Of a stretch of 64,000 bases of DNA, positions 52,490-61,045 are shown one piece after another (the stretch's first letter is position 1; every line of letters starts with the position of its first letter). The translations under genes and the position numbers were made by a program. The stretch lies in the NCBI RefSeq assembly GCF_030813005.1, contig NZ_JAUSTU010000003.1, forward strand, positions 186,001 to 250,000. Reading direction: 5' to 3'. Below the pieces are notes generated by a model, which did no database searches, was not told the DNA's origin, and saw only the letters and a list, made by a program, of their open reading frames with translations. This DNA is from Robertmurraya andreesenii. Lineage in GTDB: Bacteria; Bacillota; Bacilli; Bacillales; Cytobacillaceae.

Positions 52490-52527
52490 AAAAAATAACC
52501 CGCCCACGATCGGACAGGTTATTCTCA
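52490..52527 (-). terminator. Terminator hairpin, copy 1 of a 38-nt repeat
   Basis: AATAACC (52494-52500) pairs with GGTTATT (52517-52523) around a CCCACGATCGGACA loop; T-run on the minus strand. It ends the AAA/TPR operon. The same 38 nt occur at 59181-59218 without mismatch. Confidence 0.85.
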
Positions 52528-52635
52528 TACTAGGTTGGGTGCAGTTGCTCATGATTATTTTCTCACTAAATCTCGCTCTTTTTTACTTGCTAGCAAAAAA
52601 CAAATACTCTTTCATAGAGAATTGATATACACCAT

Positions 52636-54459
52636 TTATAAACTCTGTTCAGTAATTTCGGCAATATCGATTCCCTTCGTTTCAATATGGTTTAACCATT
52701 TTTGATATTCCTCTATTTCCGTTTCGGTTTGACTCCAATCTTCGGCATAGAGATGAGTCAGCTTTCCAAAGGTGATTTCTACCACTGCCTTTATATTTTC
52801 CTCCTCATTCACCAATAAAAAATACGATGATGTTATCGAGGTGCTAGCCCTTTGTATGTTAGCATTCGCCAATTGACTAAGAAGTGGATGGTCAATATTT
52901 TCCTTGATGACCTCTTCGTAGCCTTGATAAATAATATCGCTCATATTGCCGATAGCATTCTCATCCCCTAATGATTGCGTAAATTGGGTAACAACAGGCA
53001 GATAATTTTGTATATTCATTTTTACTTCATTCAGCCTTTGGTCCTCTTTAAACGCTGTCATTGATTGTTGGGTTTCAACTGGAAGAGGTTTTGGACGATT
53101 CGCTTTCTCAATCATTCCTGGGACGTACCGAATGGTTATGCTAAGTGCTATGGCAAAGATCATGACAAATACAGGCCATCTACTATATTCTTTTGGCCAT
53201 TCAATCGGTGTTGGATTCTCCGTCTTACCTGGAGTATTTTTAGATGATTCTTTTTTCGTAAGAGCAGCTTTTTCTTTTTCTTTTGCCTTTTCCTCTTCTT
53301 TTGCTCTTTCTTCTGCCTTAGCTTCCGCTTCAATTTTTATTTCTTCAATATTAGCTGAATCCCATATTTCGGATAATTGCATTTCTAGCTTCGCAGATGG
53401 TAACATTTCTTCTTTTTCAATGGCAACCTCTTTGTTTTTGGCTATTTCCTTTTTCATTTTCTTTAATGCTGCCTTGCGCTGTGATTTCGCTTCCTTTTCC
53501 ATCGTTTCTTCTTCTATATTGGATAATCCAGCGGCTTTGAGCATTGATTCTTTGATTCTCAAACCGACAAATATGATAAGAAAATAGAGTCCAAGCAAAA
53601 TAAAAAATGATTTCGTTCCTATTATGAGATAAAGTCCACCCAATTCCGCAAGAAAAACAAGGAAGAGTAGAAATTCAAAGGAAATTTTGTTGCCAATAAT
53701 CTTTGAAATATAAATTGCTGGGTAACCTACAAGCATTTTAAACAAAAAAACATGTAACTGAATTCCAGAACGTATAAAAACATTTTTAGTAGGATAGATA
53801 GTCTTATAAGAATCACGTACGTTTTGATTGTTCGGCTCCAGTCTCATTGCTTCATCTATTAGCCATTGTGCTTTTTTGAATTTTTCATCATCAAAAGCAA
53901 TCTTAGCAAATTTTAGCAAATTATTTACATCTTCAGGATTTGCTTGAAGAGCCAATTGTTCATATTTTTCAGCTTCCGTTCTCTCGTTTAATGCATATAA
54001 ATAGGCAGCGTAATTCCCTAAATATAACTCCTCATGCGGCTTAAGCCGAATCGCCTCTTGATAAGACAATTTCGCTTGTTCAATATTTGTTGCTTTATGA
54101 ATATGTGCATACTGCGCATGGAAACTAGCATTCTCAGGAAAGAGGCGAAGACCCGTCTCGACAAGTTCTTTCCATTTCTCTTGATCACATTGCAAATCCT
54201 GATAAATATAGGAGATAAACTCGATGACAGCTTCATCCTCTGGTCCCCTTTGAAGCGCCTCGTCACTCCAATTGATGACCTCCTCATTTTGTCCAACCAT
54301 ATAGTAATGATAGACCATTAAAATATAGCCAATAGGGGATTCAGGGTTGTCTTGAAGGACTGCTTCAGCTTGCTCTATAGATTTCTCTATTTCGCCCTTA
54401 TCTATATAATATTTCATTAAAGAAAATTGATTGTTTAAAGACCCTGTCATGTTATTCAT
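52636..54459 (-). CDS. TPR membrane protein
   Basis: A 607-residue protein I cannot name. Residues ~1-215 are tetratricopeptide-like repeats (e.g. YLGNYAAYLYALNERTEAEK); two or three membrane helices follow at ~240-310 (FEFLLFLVFLAELGGLYLII and FFILLGLYFLIIFVGLRI); ~320-420 is Lys/Glu/Ala-rich coiled coil; a further membrane helix is WPVFVMIFAIALSITIRYV; the C-terminal 150 residues look extracytoplasmic. The start is 4 nt after the AAA stop, so it is probably the ATPase's membrane partner. Confidence 0.75.
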   Translation of the reverse strand: MNNMTGSLNNQFSLMKYYIDKGEIEKSIEQAEAVLQDNPESPIGYILMVYHYYMVGQNEEVINWSDEALQRGPEDEAVIEFISYIYQDLQCDQEKWKELVETGLRLFPENASFHAQYAHIHKATNIEQAKLSYQEAIRLKPHEELYLGNYAAYLYALNERTEAEKYEQLALQANPEDVNNLLKFAKIAFDDEKFKKAQWLIDEAMRLEPNNQNVRDSYKTIYPTKNVFIRSGIQLHVFLFKMLVGYPAIYISKIIGNKISFEFLLFLVFLAELGGLYLIIGTKSFFILLGLYFLIIFVGLRIKESMLKAAGLSNIEEETMEKEAKSQRKAALKKMKKEIAKNKEVAIEKEEMLPSAKLEMQLSEIWDSANIEEIKIEAEAKAEERAKEEEKAKEKEKAALTKKESSKNTPGKTENPTPIEWPKEYSRWPVFVMIFAIALSITIRYVPGMIEKANRPKPLPVETQQSMTAFKEDQRLNEVKMNIQNYLPVVTQFTQSLGDENAIGNMSDIIYQGYEEVIKENIDHPLLSQLANANIQRASTSITSSYFLLVNEEENIKAVVEITFGKLTHLYAEDWSQTETEIEEYQKWLNHIETKGIDIAEITEQSL

Positions 54460-54463
54460 TCCC

Positions 54464-55405
54464 TTATTTCAAATTATTTTTGTAAATATAATTAAGGACA
54501 TCCTTATATTCCTGATTGACATCGCTGAACAGGGCATAGCTTTTCGCTGTTGCGAACCATTCAAGCGTTGTTGCTTGCCGTTTCTCCATTGCCTTCATGA
54601 AGTCTTCATTCGTCAATGGTTGTATCTCGCCAGTCTCAAAAGAACGTGCAATAGCAAAATTAATCGCATCCTTCACGAGGTGGTCTAGGTCCGCACCAGA
54701 AAAATGTTCTGTATACGCCGCAATCAGATCCAACTGTATTTCTTCTTGAGGTTTGCCTTTTATTTTCAAAGCTAGGATGGCTTTGCGTTCCTCTAATTGT
54801 GGCGGCGGAAGGAAAATTAATGAATTAAAACGACCTGGCCGCCTCAGTGCTGGGTCTAAATACCATGGAGTATTGGTTGCACCGATCACGTAAATCCCCT
54901 CATTATTTGACGCCGAACCATCCAATTCGATCAGTAACTGGTTAACTAGTAATCGATCATGATGGGCAGACATCTTTTGCCTATTTCCGCCAAGTGCGTC
55001 TAATTCATCAATAAATAGAACACAAGGCGTTCTCTTTCGGGCATCCTCAAAAAAGTCATGTAAATTTTGTTCGGCCTCCCCTGACCATTTTGATAAAATG
55101 CTTTGTAAATCTAAATGAACGAAGCGAGCATTGATTTCTCCAGCAACAGCACGGGCTAGAAAGGTCTTTCCACAACCAGGAGGCCCGTAAAACAAAAGCC
55201 CGCCTCCTATTTCCTTTCCGAATGCTTGGAAAATCTCGGGTGACTGGATAGGAAGAATAAAATCTATTTTTATTTGTTTCTTCACTTCCTCTAGTCCACC
55301 CACATCAGCAAATGTATCTCTTTTCTCCTCTATTTCTACTATTTGATTCTTTTCCTTATCGAAAGAAATAACCTTCAACTTATCTCGTTGGGATTCTTGA
55401 TTCAT
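54464..55405 (-). CDS. AAA+ ATPase (Vps4/FtsH-like module)
   Basis: A 313-residue single AAA domain: FADVGGLEEVKKQIKIDFIL, Walker A GPPGCGKT, Walker B VLFIDELDAL, second region NTPWYLDPALRRPGRF with the arginine-finger pair, and sensor 2 HFSGADLDHLVKDA. The C-terminal tail EWFATAKSYALFSDVNQEYK resembles the closing helices of meiotic-clade AAA proteins. No protease domain is attached. It overlaps the upstream small-protein gene as ATGA and lies 4 nt before the TPR gene. It probably remodels proteins at the membrane. Confidence 0.88.
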   Translation of the reverse strand: MNQESQRDKLKVISFDKEKNQIVEIEEKRDTFADVGGLEEVKKQIKIDFILPIQSPEIFQAFGKEIGGGLLFYGPPGCGKTFLARAVAGEINARFVHLDLQSILSKWSGEAEQNLHDFFEDARKRTPCVLFIDELDALGGNRQKMSAHHDRLLVNQLLIELDGSASNNEGIYVIGATNTPWYLDPALRRPGRFNSLIFLPPPQLEERKAILALKIKGKPQEEIQLDLIAAYTEHFSGADLDHLVKDAINFAIARSFETGEIQPLTNEDFMKAMEKRQATTLEWFATAKSYALFSDVNQEYKDVLNYIYKNNLK

Positions 55406-55629
55406 GTGTTTTCCTCCTCTTCATCCGCTAAATGTAAAATACTCATCGCAGTCAACAGTCGGATGTACTTTTTCTCTATTTGAAGCCACTTTGCATTCCT
55501 TATTCCTAATACAGACATAGCCACTACTCCTCCGAAAAAAGCAACATAAAATAGATTCGCAATATTATAGCTTTTTGTTCTTTCTACTTCCCTGGTGGCT
55601 AAAGTAGGAGAATATAAGTCCTCTCGCAT
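55402..55629 (-). CDS. Small membrane protein, first gene of the AAA/TPR operon
   Basis: A 75-residue protein with one membrane helix (IANLFYVAFFGGVVAMSVLG) between a polar N-terminus and a C-terminal helix ending in DEEEENT. AGGAGGTCC precedes the ATG and the stop overlaps the AAA start. It may recruit the ATPase to the membrane. No family recognised. Confidence 0.75.
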   Translation of the reverse strand: MREDLYSPTLATREVERTKSYNIANLFYVAFFGGVVAMSVLGIRNAKWLQIEKKYIRLLTAMSILHLADEEEENT

Positions 55630-55768
55630 TTTGGACCTCCTATTTTTTGCATAATTATGTATATTATACCTATTTGTTTTTTATTCAACCACCGTATTTC
55701 TGCCTAATTTACTATGAGGCTTATAGGTGAAATCTATTTCGAAAATCCTATTCCAACATGCCCCTATA

Positions 55769-55912
55769 TCAATGCTGTGAGTTTGGTTCTAAACCTCCAC
55801 CTAGGGCTAGTACCTTGTTTCTAGCTTGTTCATATGTTTTGACCTTATCTAATGTTTGTTCTCCTTTTCCTATATCCTTAGATAGGTCATAGGTTTTAAA
55901 GGTTTGTACGTA
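55769..55912 (-). pseudogene. Orphan toxin C-terminal tail (B)
   Basis: The minus frame after a TAG reads YVQTFKTYDLSKDIGKGEQT, then LDKVKTYEQARNKVLALGGG and a stop. It has no start or ribosome site and the feel of a polymorphic-toxin tail left at the end of an LXG locus. Toxin class not identified. Confidence 0.5.
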
Positions 55913-56016
55913 CTAAAGAATTTGTTAAAACATCATATAGAGATTACAAGGATTAGCCTTATTCTCTGTATGAATAATGCTTTATTCGGCACTAGGTTAG
56001 CCCTCACAAAAAAGAA

Positions 56017-56044
56017 ACCTTGAAAGGCATTTAGCCATCAAGGT
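56017..56044 (-). terminator. Terminator after the SUKH immunity gene
   Basis: ACCTTGA (56017-56023) pairs with TCAAGGT (56038-56044) around a GCATTTAGCC loop; TTTCTTTTTT on the minus strand. The hairpin at 57007-57041 is nearly identical. Confidence 0.8.
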
Positions 56045-56083
56045 ATTAAGAAAATCTTTGAATTAACTTTTATTGGACCATAA

Positions 56084-56512
56084 TTAACAATTAAAATATG
56101 CCTTCAAGAAATCAAAAAACGATGACCAACTTGCCTTTAACTCACCTTTAATAAGCAGTTCATCTCCACCCTCAAAATTAACTATATAAACTTTATCTGT
56201 TACAGTATCCAGTGCTAATACAGCATTTGCTGACATTGCACTTAAAACCAGATATTGCTTCGGAAAACCATGTTCCTTTCTAGAAATGAGTGTGTATGAT
56301 TCAATATTGTTTTCTTCATCTGCTATATCTAGTAATTCAAAGGGTATATGCTCTTCCCAAAAAGGTCCTGCATACTGGATATAAAATTCTTGGAAAGTAT
56401 CCGATGCGTTTACACCTAGCCTTATTAAAGCATCCTGAACTAGATTGCTATCTTCACGTTTATATATTTCTTCTCCTAGAACTTCATCTAGTCTCTCAGG
56501 CAAAATACTCAT
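56084..56512 (-). CDS. SMI1/KNR4 (SUKH) immunity protein
   Basis: A 142-residue protein with the SUKH pattern: DALIRLGVNASDTFQEFYIQ, AGPFWEEHIPFELLDI and the C-terminal WSSFFDFLKAYF. SUKH proteins neutralise nuclease and other toxins of contact-dependent and type VII systems. The gene starts 1 nt after the stop of an orphan toxin tail, whose end supplies its AGGAGG ribosome site; the pair is a displaced toxin-immunity cassette. Confidence 0.85.
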   Translation of the reverse strand: MSILPERLDEVLGEEIYKREDSNLVQDALIRLGVNASDTFQEFYIQYAGPFWEEHIPFELLDIADEENNIESYTLISRKEHGFPKQYLVLSAMSANAVLALDTVTDKVYIVNFEGGDELLIKGELKASWSSFFDFLKAYFNC

Positions 56513-56513
56513 A

Positions 56514-56639
56514 TTATCTTCCTCCTAAAGCATCTTCTCCTCGAATTTTCCAATAATTAATAGAATCTACTTTTTGAAACGCTCCTCTAGTTGTCTCATC
56601 CATTGGATAAAATGGGTTTAATCCGACAACGTTCAATTT
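56514..56639 (-). pseudogene. Orphan toxin C-terminal tail (A)
   Basis: After a TGA the minus frame reads LNVVGLNPFYPMDETTRGAF then QKVDSINYWKIRGEDALGGR and stops 1 nt before the SUKH gene. This matches the end of a polymorphic-toxin domain without start or N-terminal delivery domain. It is typical of cassette shuffling, where recombination can bring it into the LXG gene. Confidence 0.65.
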
Positions 56640-57006
56640 TCAGCCTCCGTTACGAAGATTACAATTTATGTAACACTTTTTAAACGAATAACGAGTATTA
56701 TACGACCATCTCTAGTAAAAATACAACCCAAAATTAATGAGTCAAAGACAATAAAAGAGCGCTCTTTTACGTTACCCATTGTTTATCTCCAAGAGCTTTG
56801 TCAATCTCGTTAGTTTGTTAGCTATTCCATGTCATAACACCCCTGCCATATAAAATGGTTTATCGCCAAATTCTCACACTTGTCATCCCTCCAAATATTA
56901 AAACGATACTCCATGATGCTACAACCATCATGAGCTCGATTCTCAAACAAATCATTATCGTATTGTCCCACTCAAATATTAGCCGATTTAATCTAAACTA
57001 AAGTAA
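56640..57006. other. Decayed stretch between immunity cassettes
   Basis: No intact gene. Short minus frames with hydrophobic runs (ASWSIVLIFGGMTSV) hint at a lost small membrane immunity protein, but stops are frequent. Confidence 0.35.
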
Positions 57007-57041
57007 AAAACCTTGAAAAGCATTTAGCCAATCAAGGTTTT
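57007..57041 (-). terminator. Terminator after barstar
   Basis: AAAACCTTGA pairs with TCAAGGTTTT around a GCATTTAGCC loop; T-run on the minus strand. Sister of 56017-56044. Confidence 0.85.
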
Positions 57042-57047
57042 AAAATA

Positions 57048-57350
57048 TTATTTATAAACGACTTTGCATTTCCAATGTGGATATTGTTCGTTAAAATCAT
57101 TTAAGAGGTTAATGAAGATTTGGGAATCTTTTGGTAGTCTCTCTTCAACGTTGCTCCACCCCTCAAAAATCAAAGTTTCAGGTAATTCAATTAGTCCAGT
57201 AATTGCATCCCAAAATGCATCCCAGTTCATTCCATAAAAATCGGGTAATTCAAGATTCTTTTTTAACAAACAATGAAGTTCAGTTGAATTTTGAACTGCA
57301 CTCACATCCAATATAAGTTTATCTTGTTTTGATTCATTCTCCTGTGTCAT
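57048..57350 (-). CDS. Barstar-family RNase inhibitor
   Basis: A protein of 100 residues of the barstar fold (LHCLLKKNLELPDFYGMNWD, AFWDAITGLIELPETL). It binds and blocks barnase-type RNases; Asp/Trp residues of YGMNWDAFWD form the usual contact surface. ATG at 57350 or TTG at 57353 both suit AGAGGG. It lies 17 nt after the LXG-barnase gene and is clearly its immunity protein. Confidence 0.95.
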   Translation of the reverse strand: MTQENESKQDKLILDVSAVQNSTELHCLLKKNLELPDFYGMNWDAFWDAITGLIELPETLIFEGWSNVEERLPKDSQIFINLLNDFNEQYPHWKCKVVYK

Positions 57351-57367
57351 CAATATAATCCCTCTCT

Positions 57368-58621
57368 TTATTTATAAGTTCCGATAAAATGAACTGTTTT
57401 ATAATGATCAGTAGTAATATACATTTGCCCATCATTAGAATAAAGTAGTCTTGAACCGGGCTGTTTACTTCTTGCCATTGTGTTTTTTAGGCCTACATCC
57501 GCTTCATACCACACTCTTCCAGGGGCATTAGGTAGCACATTTGTAGTATTTTTGAATACATCTCCTCCAAGTTGCCCACCAGATACATAGTTATTAAGTG
57601 CTTTTCCCGGTTTCCAGCCGTTTAATACAGCCACATCTTTATTAACATAATATGAAGGTAATTTACCAGTTTGTCTTAAACTATCAACTATTGGATTAGC
57701 TGACTCAGTAACTTTAAGAACTTCCTTGTATTTAGCATAAAATGCGATATTGTCTGCCCCAGATTTACCCGTACCCTTAGACATCTTAGGCAACAATCGC
57801 TTACTTATAACCTTAACAACTTTTCCGAGTTCGCCAACCTTGATGATTCTTCCAGGGCCCCAGGGTATCTCCCCTTTTGAAATAGGTATTTCAGTTTTCT
57901 CAAGTCCTATTATCTTATCGAGTGCACTTTTATTTTCTTCCTCTGTAAACGAATATAATTCGGCAACTAGATTCCGATATCCTTCCCCTTCCATTAATTT
58001 CTCTGGATTGAAGTCGATGATGATACGTTTGTCACCTTCGAACATCGCATTTGCTTGTTGGACAAATTCAGTCATCGTTTGAATATCCTTCTCGACGATG
58101 TCTAGGGATCGGGTTGCTTGCTGGTCGAAAAAATAGAGATCCTCAATCGTCTTCTTCGCCCTTACTCTCCCTTGTTCGATTCCTCTTAAGGTTGCCTCAT
58201 CCTGCAATCTCGGTAAGAAGACGATATCCTGTACGGATGCCATGATTTGATTGGCTTCATTTGTGAGCGATTCAGTAATATCCCTTATTTTCTTCAGCCC
58301 TTGTGGGACATTCATATCGACGAATCCCTCATGGATAAATCCATTTTCGGCTGGTTCAAATTGCTGCAGCGCTCGTTGCATTTCTCCGATTATCGTATCA
58401 TAGTTGGTTAGGAAACTTTGAAAGAATTGGAGAAAGGTCTCGTGAATGTGTTGGTAGTAGTTGCGGATCGATTCTCCACCTTTTCCCTTCAGAGAATCTT
58501 CTAAGTGGATGATCTGATTCACTGCCTCCCGAATGGCTTCGATTTGCTCCTGTAGAAGCTTGATATTTTTCTGGATTTCCTTTGTCCCTGTATGGAATCC
58601 ATGCACATCTAATACTTTCAT
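57368..58621 (-). CDS. LXG-domain toxin with barnase-type RNase
   Basis: A 417-residue type VII secretion effector. Residues 1-210 are the helical LXG delivery domain (MKVLDVHGFHTGTKEI). The last 110 residues match barnase: NPIVDSLRQTGKLPSYYVNK, LNGWKPGKALNNYVSGGQLG, GRVWYEADVG (the glutamate of the YEAD motif is the general base), SRLLYSNDGQMYITTDHYKT (His is the general acid; SRLLYS holds the Arg). It is a ribonuclease aimed at rival bacteria. Barstar follows; YwqI and YwqH-like helpers precede. Confidence 0.95.
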   Translation of the reverse strand: MKVLDVHGFHTGTKEIQKNIKLLQEQIEAIREAVNQIIHLEDSLKGKGGESIRNYYQHIHETFLQFFQSFLTNYDTIIGEMQRALQQFEPAENGFIHEGFVDMNVPQGLKKIRDITESLTNEANQIMASVQDIVFLPRLQDEATLRGIEQGRVRAKKTIEDLYFFDQQATRSLDIVEKDIQTMTEFVQQANAMFEGDKRIIIDFNPEKLMEGEGYRNLVAELYSFTEEENKSALDKIIGLEKTEIPISKGEIPWGPGRIIKVGELGKVVKVISKRLLPKMSKGTGKSGADNIAFYAKYKEVLKVTESANPIVDSLRQTGKLPSYYVNKDVAVLNGWKPGKALNNYVSGGQLGGDVFKNTTNVLPNAPGRVWYEADVGLKNTMARSKQPGSRLLYSNDGQMYITTDHYKTVHFIGTYK

Positions 58622-58635
58622 CCTCTCCCTCCCTA

Positions 58636-58917
58636 CTAGTTCGGTCCAATGAATGGTTTCGAGATTCGCCCGTCAGTTTCGATCCATTGTTGCACCGCCT
58701 CGTTTGTAGCTTTTTCACTTCTGTGAAGGAAGGCTTTGTATTCAAGGAGGAGCTGTTCAAGAGAGACTCCGAGTTCATTTAAGCGGGTGACCACATCCAG
58801 GGCATTCCTTTCCCCAATAGCGGTAGGAAACGTAGTTTGAAGCAGCCCTGCCTTTTCCTTCAACTGCACTAACGCCTCATCAATCTCTGAATATTTCCAT
58901 TTTACTTCCACACTCAT
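58636..58917 (-). CDS. YwqI-like (DUF5344) T7SS partner
   Basis: A 93-residue helical protein with the DUF5344 pattern (IKWKYSEI-like start VEVKWKYSEIDEALVQLKEK; C-terminal EKATNEAVQQWIETDG). It forms an elongated complex with the LXG domain and the YwqH-like protein for secretion. Stop lies 14 nt before the LXG start. Confidence 0.88.
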   Translation of the reverse strand: MSVEVKWKYSEIDEALVQLKEKAGLLQTTFPTAIGERNALDVVTRLNELGVSLEQLLLEYKAFLHRSEKATNEAVQQWIETDGRISKPFIGPN

Positions 58918-58922
58918 TCATT

Positions 58923-59180
58923 TCACATCCTTTTACTCGATGTACTCTCTTTTAAACGGGCTGATTCTTGTTGGATAGCTATTTCGAGAAGGGCGATCTC
59001 TCTTTTTGTTTCTTCAATTTTCATGCTTAACACCTGAAGAGAACGATTCATTTGGTGACTTTCTATGTCTTGATAGTTTAGTAGGATTTCATGGTGACGG
59101 ATGCGCTCAAATTGTCTAGCGAGCTGACCATGCCATGTCACATTGCTTAATTCAGGTAGCAGACAGAATGGTTCGTTCGA
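58923..59180 (-). pseudogene. YwqH-like (DUF5082) protein, 5' end lost
   Basis: The C-terminal ~85 residues match DUF5082 (FCLLPELSNVTWHGQLARQF, then MKIEETKREIALLEIAIQ). The usual first ~50 residues are absent: immediately upstream the frame runs into a terminator hairpin (59181-59218) and the sat stop. No start codon with a ribosome site is visible. The toxin locus has therefore also lost its promoter, unless sat read-through serves it. Confidence 0.8.
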
Positions 59181-59218
59181 AAAAAATAACCCGCCCACGA
59201 TCGGACAGGTTATTCTCA
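59181..59218 (-). terminator. Terminator of sat, copy 2 of the 38-nt repeat
   Basis: Identical to 52490-52527; stem AATAACC (59185-59191) with GGTTATT (59208-59214), T-run on minus. It separates sat from the truncated LXG locus. Confidence 0.85.
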
Positions 59219-59241
59219 ACGAACTTATTTCTAAGCAAATC

Positions 59242-60963
59242 CTATTCCTCATCACTACCCCGATACCGCTTATATGGCAGTGGGTTCCATGTTCGGTATT
59301 CGAGATCCTCTCTACGCAAAGCAGCAGGAATATCCTGAAGGATTTTTTCCGCTACCTCTAGCTCTTGCTCGGCTTCTGATTTATCCTGATACAAGAATTC
59401 ATCTGACGCTTTCTCCATGGCACGCTCTACTTTTTCCTTCAAGTTCTCAACAACCATTTCCTGCTGACGATAGATCGATTCTCGAGCTTCCGCCACCCAC
59501 TGGGGCTGCACAGAACGAAGGTGATCGGTAACATAGCTGAACTCTTCAAAGATGTCCTTGTACACACGGTCTGCATTTTCGCGAACATCTTTAATGGCGG
59601 CTTCTAAATCTTCAATCGTTAGTTCACTCACCTCTAATGGGCGCTTGCGCTTGGAGCCTCCGATTCCTTTTGAATGGAGATAGTAAGGAAAAATAGACTT
59701 GATCGTCTTTCCAACCGGTGCAATGGCAAGCCCTTCCTCATCTACCCCTTTAGGCTGCACACCTTGCATAGCAATACGGGCAGACTCTGGCCTGACGATT
59801 TCCTTCGGCGGTAATACACCATACCTTAGCAGCTCACGAATCCCTGTTCCGGAAATATTAATTCGGTAGCGATCATCATGAGGACAGGTTTGCTCAGTTG
59901 CGGAGGTGTCACAGCGAGTGCAATAGAACACCTCATGAAATAGCCGAATATCAATACCTAGCTCCTCTTTCGTAAACTGATCGAAAATGGTGTGACTTGC
60001 GTATTTATCATAATAATCACCAACCCCCGCATGATCTCGACCGATTAATGCATGGGTACAGCCATAATTCTTCATAATGAGGGCATGGAGTACGGCCTCA
60101 CGAGGACCCGCAAAAATATAGGTCACACGTAACGGGGAAAGAATGGTTCTTTCCTTGGGATAATACGTATCAAGCACCGCCTGATAGGATAACATCCGGA
60201 ATTCATGTCTCGTATACTCTCGCTTCGCCATCTCGACTAACGGCTGAACAAATAGACCATCCATTTCCTCCAGGGCATTGCGATGAATGTATTCGTGACC
60301 ACGATGCAAAGGATTTGCCCCTGTGATAAAACCAGCCACCGAGTTGAATTTTTTCTCCTCGTAAAAGAGCTTCCAAGTATCCTTCGGTTCAATTCGTAAT
60401 TGTTCAAAGGGCCCCCAATGGACACGGCGAAGTAACTGTATCGGACCCCCTAATGCGGTATCCCCCATTCTGCGATAGATGGAATCGACCCCGGGGTGAT
60501 TGCGGTCTGTCGTCCCAAATAGCTGCTGGGCACGGAATTCTCGGTCGTAATCGAAAATATCTTCCAATTGTAAGATCGCTACCGGCTCCTTCGATTCATC
60601 CACTAAGGCGACCTCTTCTCCCACCGATAGAGATTGAATCACCTGCTTATTGATTTCACCAATCGGTGCAAAGCTTAGCGGTACAGGCCATACAACTCCA
60701 TTCGCAAGGCGCCCTTCGGTTAATACGGACTTATAATCTGCTTCATTCATGAACCCTTCATTTGGAGATAGTACGCCCGTTGCAATCATTTCAAGAGTAA
60801 TGACCGCCTCTAAATCAACCATAATATAAGGAAGCTGACGTGCCCGCTCCATCGCTCGGTCCCGCTCTTCTCCAGTTAAAACACGGTCAACTAATTTTCC
60901 CCCATGTGGCTGTTGAGGATATTTTGTCACTTTTTCTTCAATTATTTCTTTGTTCAATACCAA
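59242..60963 (-). CDS. sat: Sulfate adenylyltransferase with long C-terminal extension
   Basis: A 573-residue ATP sulfurylase that makes adenosine phosphosulfate from ATP and sulfate. Motifs: NPLHRGHEY (HxGH), GRDHAGVGDYY and ISGTGIRELL. A CTRC ... CPHD zinc-type cluster is like those of dissimilatory-type Sat. The domain ends near residue 400; the extra ~170 residues are helical and charged (IEDLEAAIKDVRENADRVYK) with no P-loop, so it is not an APS kinase fusion. The TTG at 60963 has AGGGGG upstream. No other sulfate genes are next to it. Confidence 0.88.
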   Translation of the reverse strand: MVLNKEIIEEKVTKYPQQPHGGKLVDRVLTGEERDRAMERARQLPYIMVDLEAVITLEMIATGVLSPNEGFMNEADYKSVLTEGRLANGVVWPVPLSFAPIGEINKQVIQSLSVGEEVALVDESKEPVAILQLEDIFDYDREFRAQQLFGTTDRNHPGVDSIYRRMGDTALGGPIQLLRRVHWGPFEQLRIEPKDTWKLFYEEKKFNSVAGFITGANPLHRGHEYIHRNALEEMDGLFVQPLVEMAKREYTRHEFRMLSYQAVLDTYYPKERTILSPLRVTYIFAGPREAVLHALIMKNYGCTHALIGRDHAGVGDYYDKYASHTIFDQFTKEELGIDIRLFHEVFYCTRCDTSATEQTCPHDDRYRINISGTGIRELLRYGVLPPKEIVRPESARIAMQGVQPKGVDEEGLAIAPVGKTIKSIFPYYLHSKGIGGSKRKRPLEVSELTIEDLEAAIKDVRENADRVYKDIFEEFSYVTDHLRSVQPQWVAEARESIYRQQEMVVENLKEKVERAMEKASDEFLYQDKSEAEQELEVAEKILQDIPAALRREDLEYRTWNPLPYKRYRGSDEE

Positions 60964-61045
60964 TCCGTCTCATCCCCCTAATCAAATGTTTAATATATTT
61001 TATTTTTATAAGCTCTCTATCTCTAAATCGATGTCAAATTGACAC

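Noticed and set aside
58923..59255. Full 110-residue reading of the YwqH-like frame
   Set aside because: The first 25 residues are translated from the terminator hairpin and the sat 3' end; no start signal, so treated as a truncated gene.
59242..60963. Bifunctional ATP sulfurylase/APS kinase
   Set aside because: The length suggested it, but no GxxxxGK(S/T) P-loop occurs in the C-terminal part.
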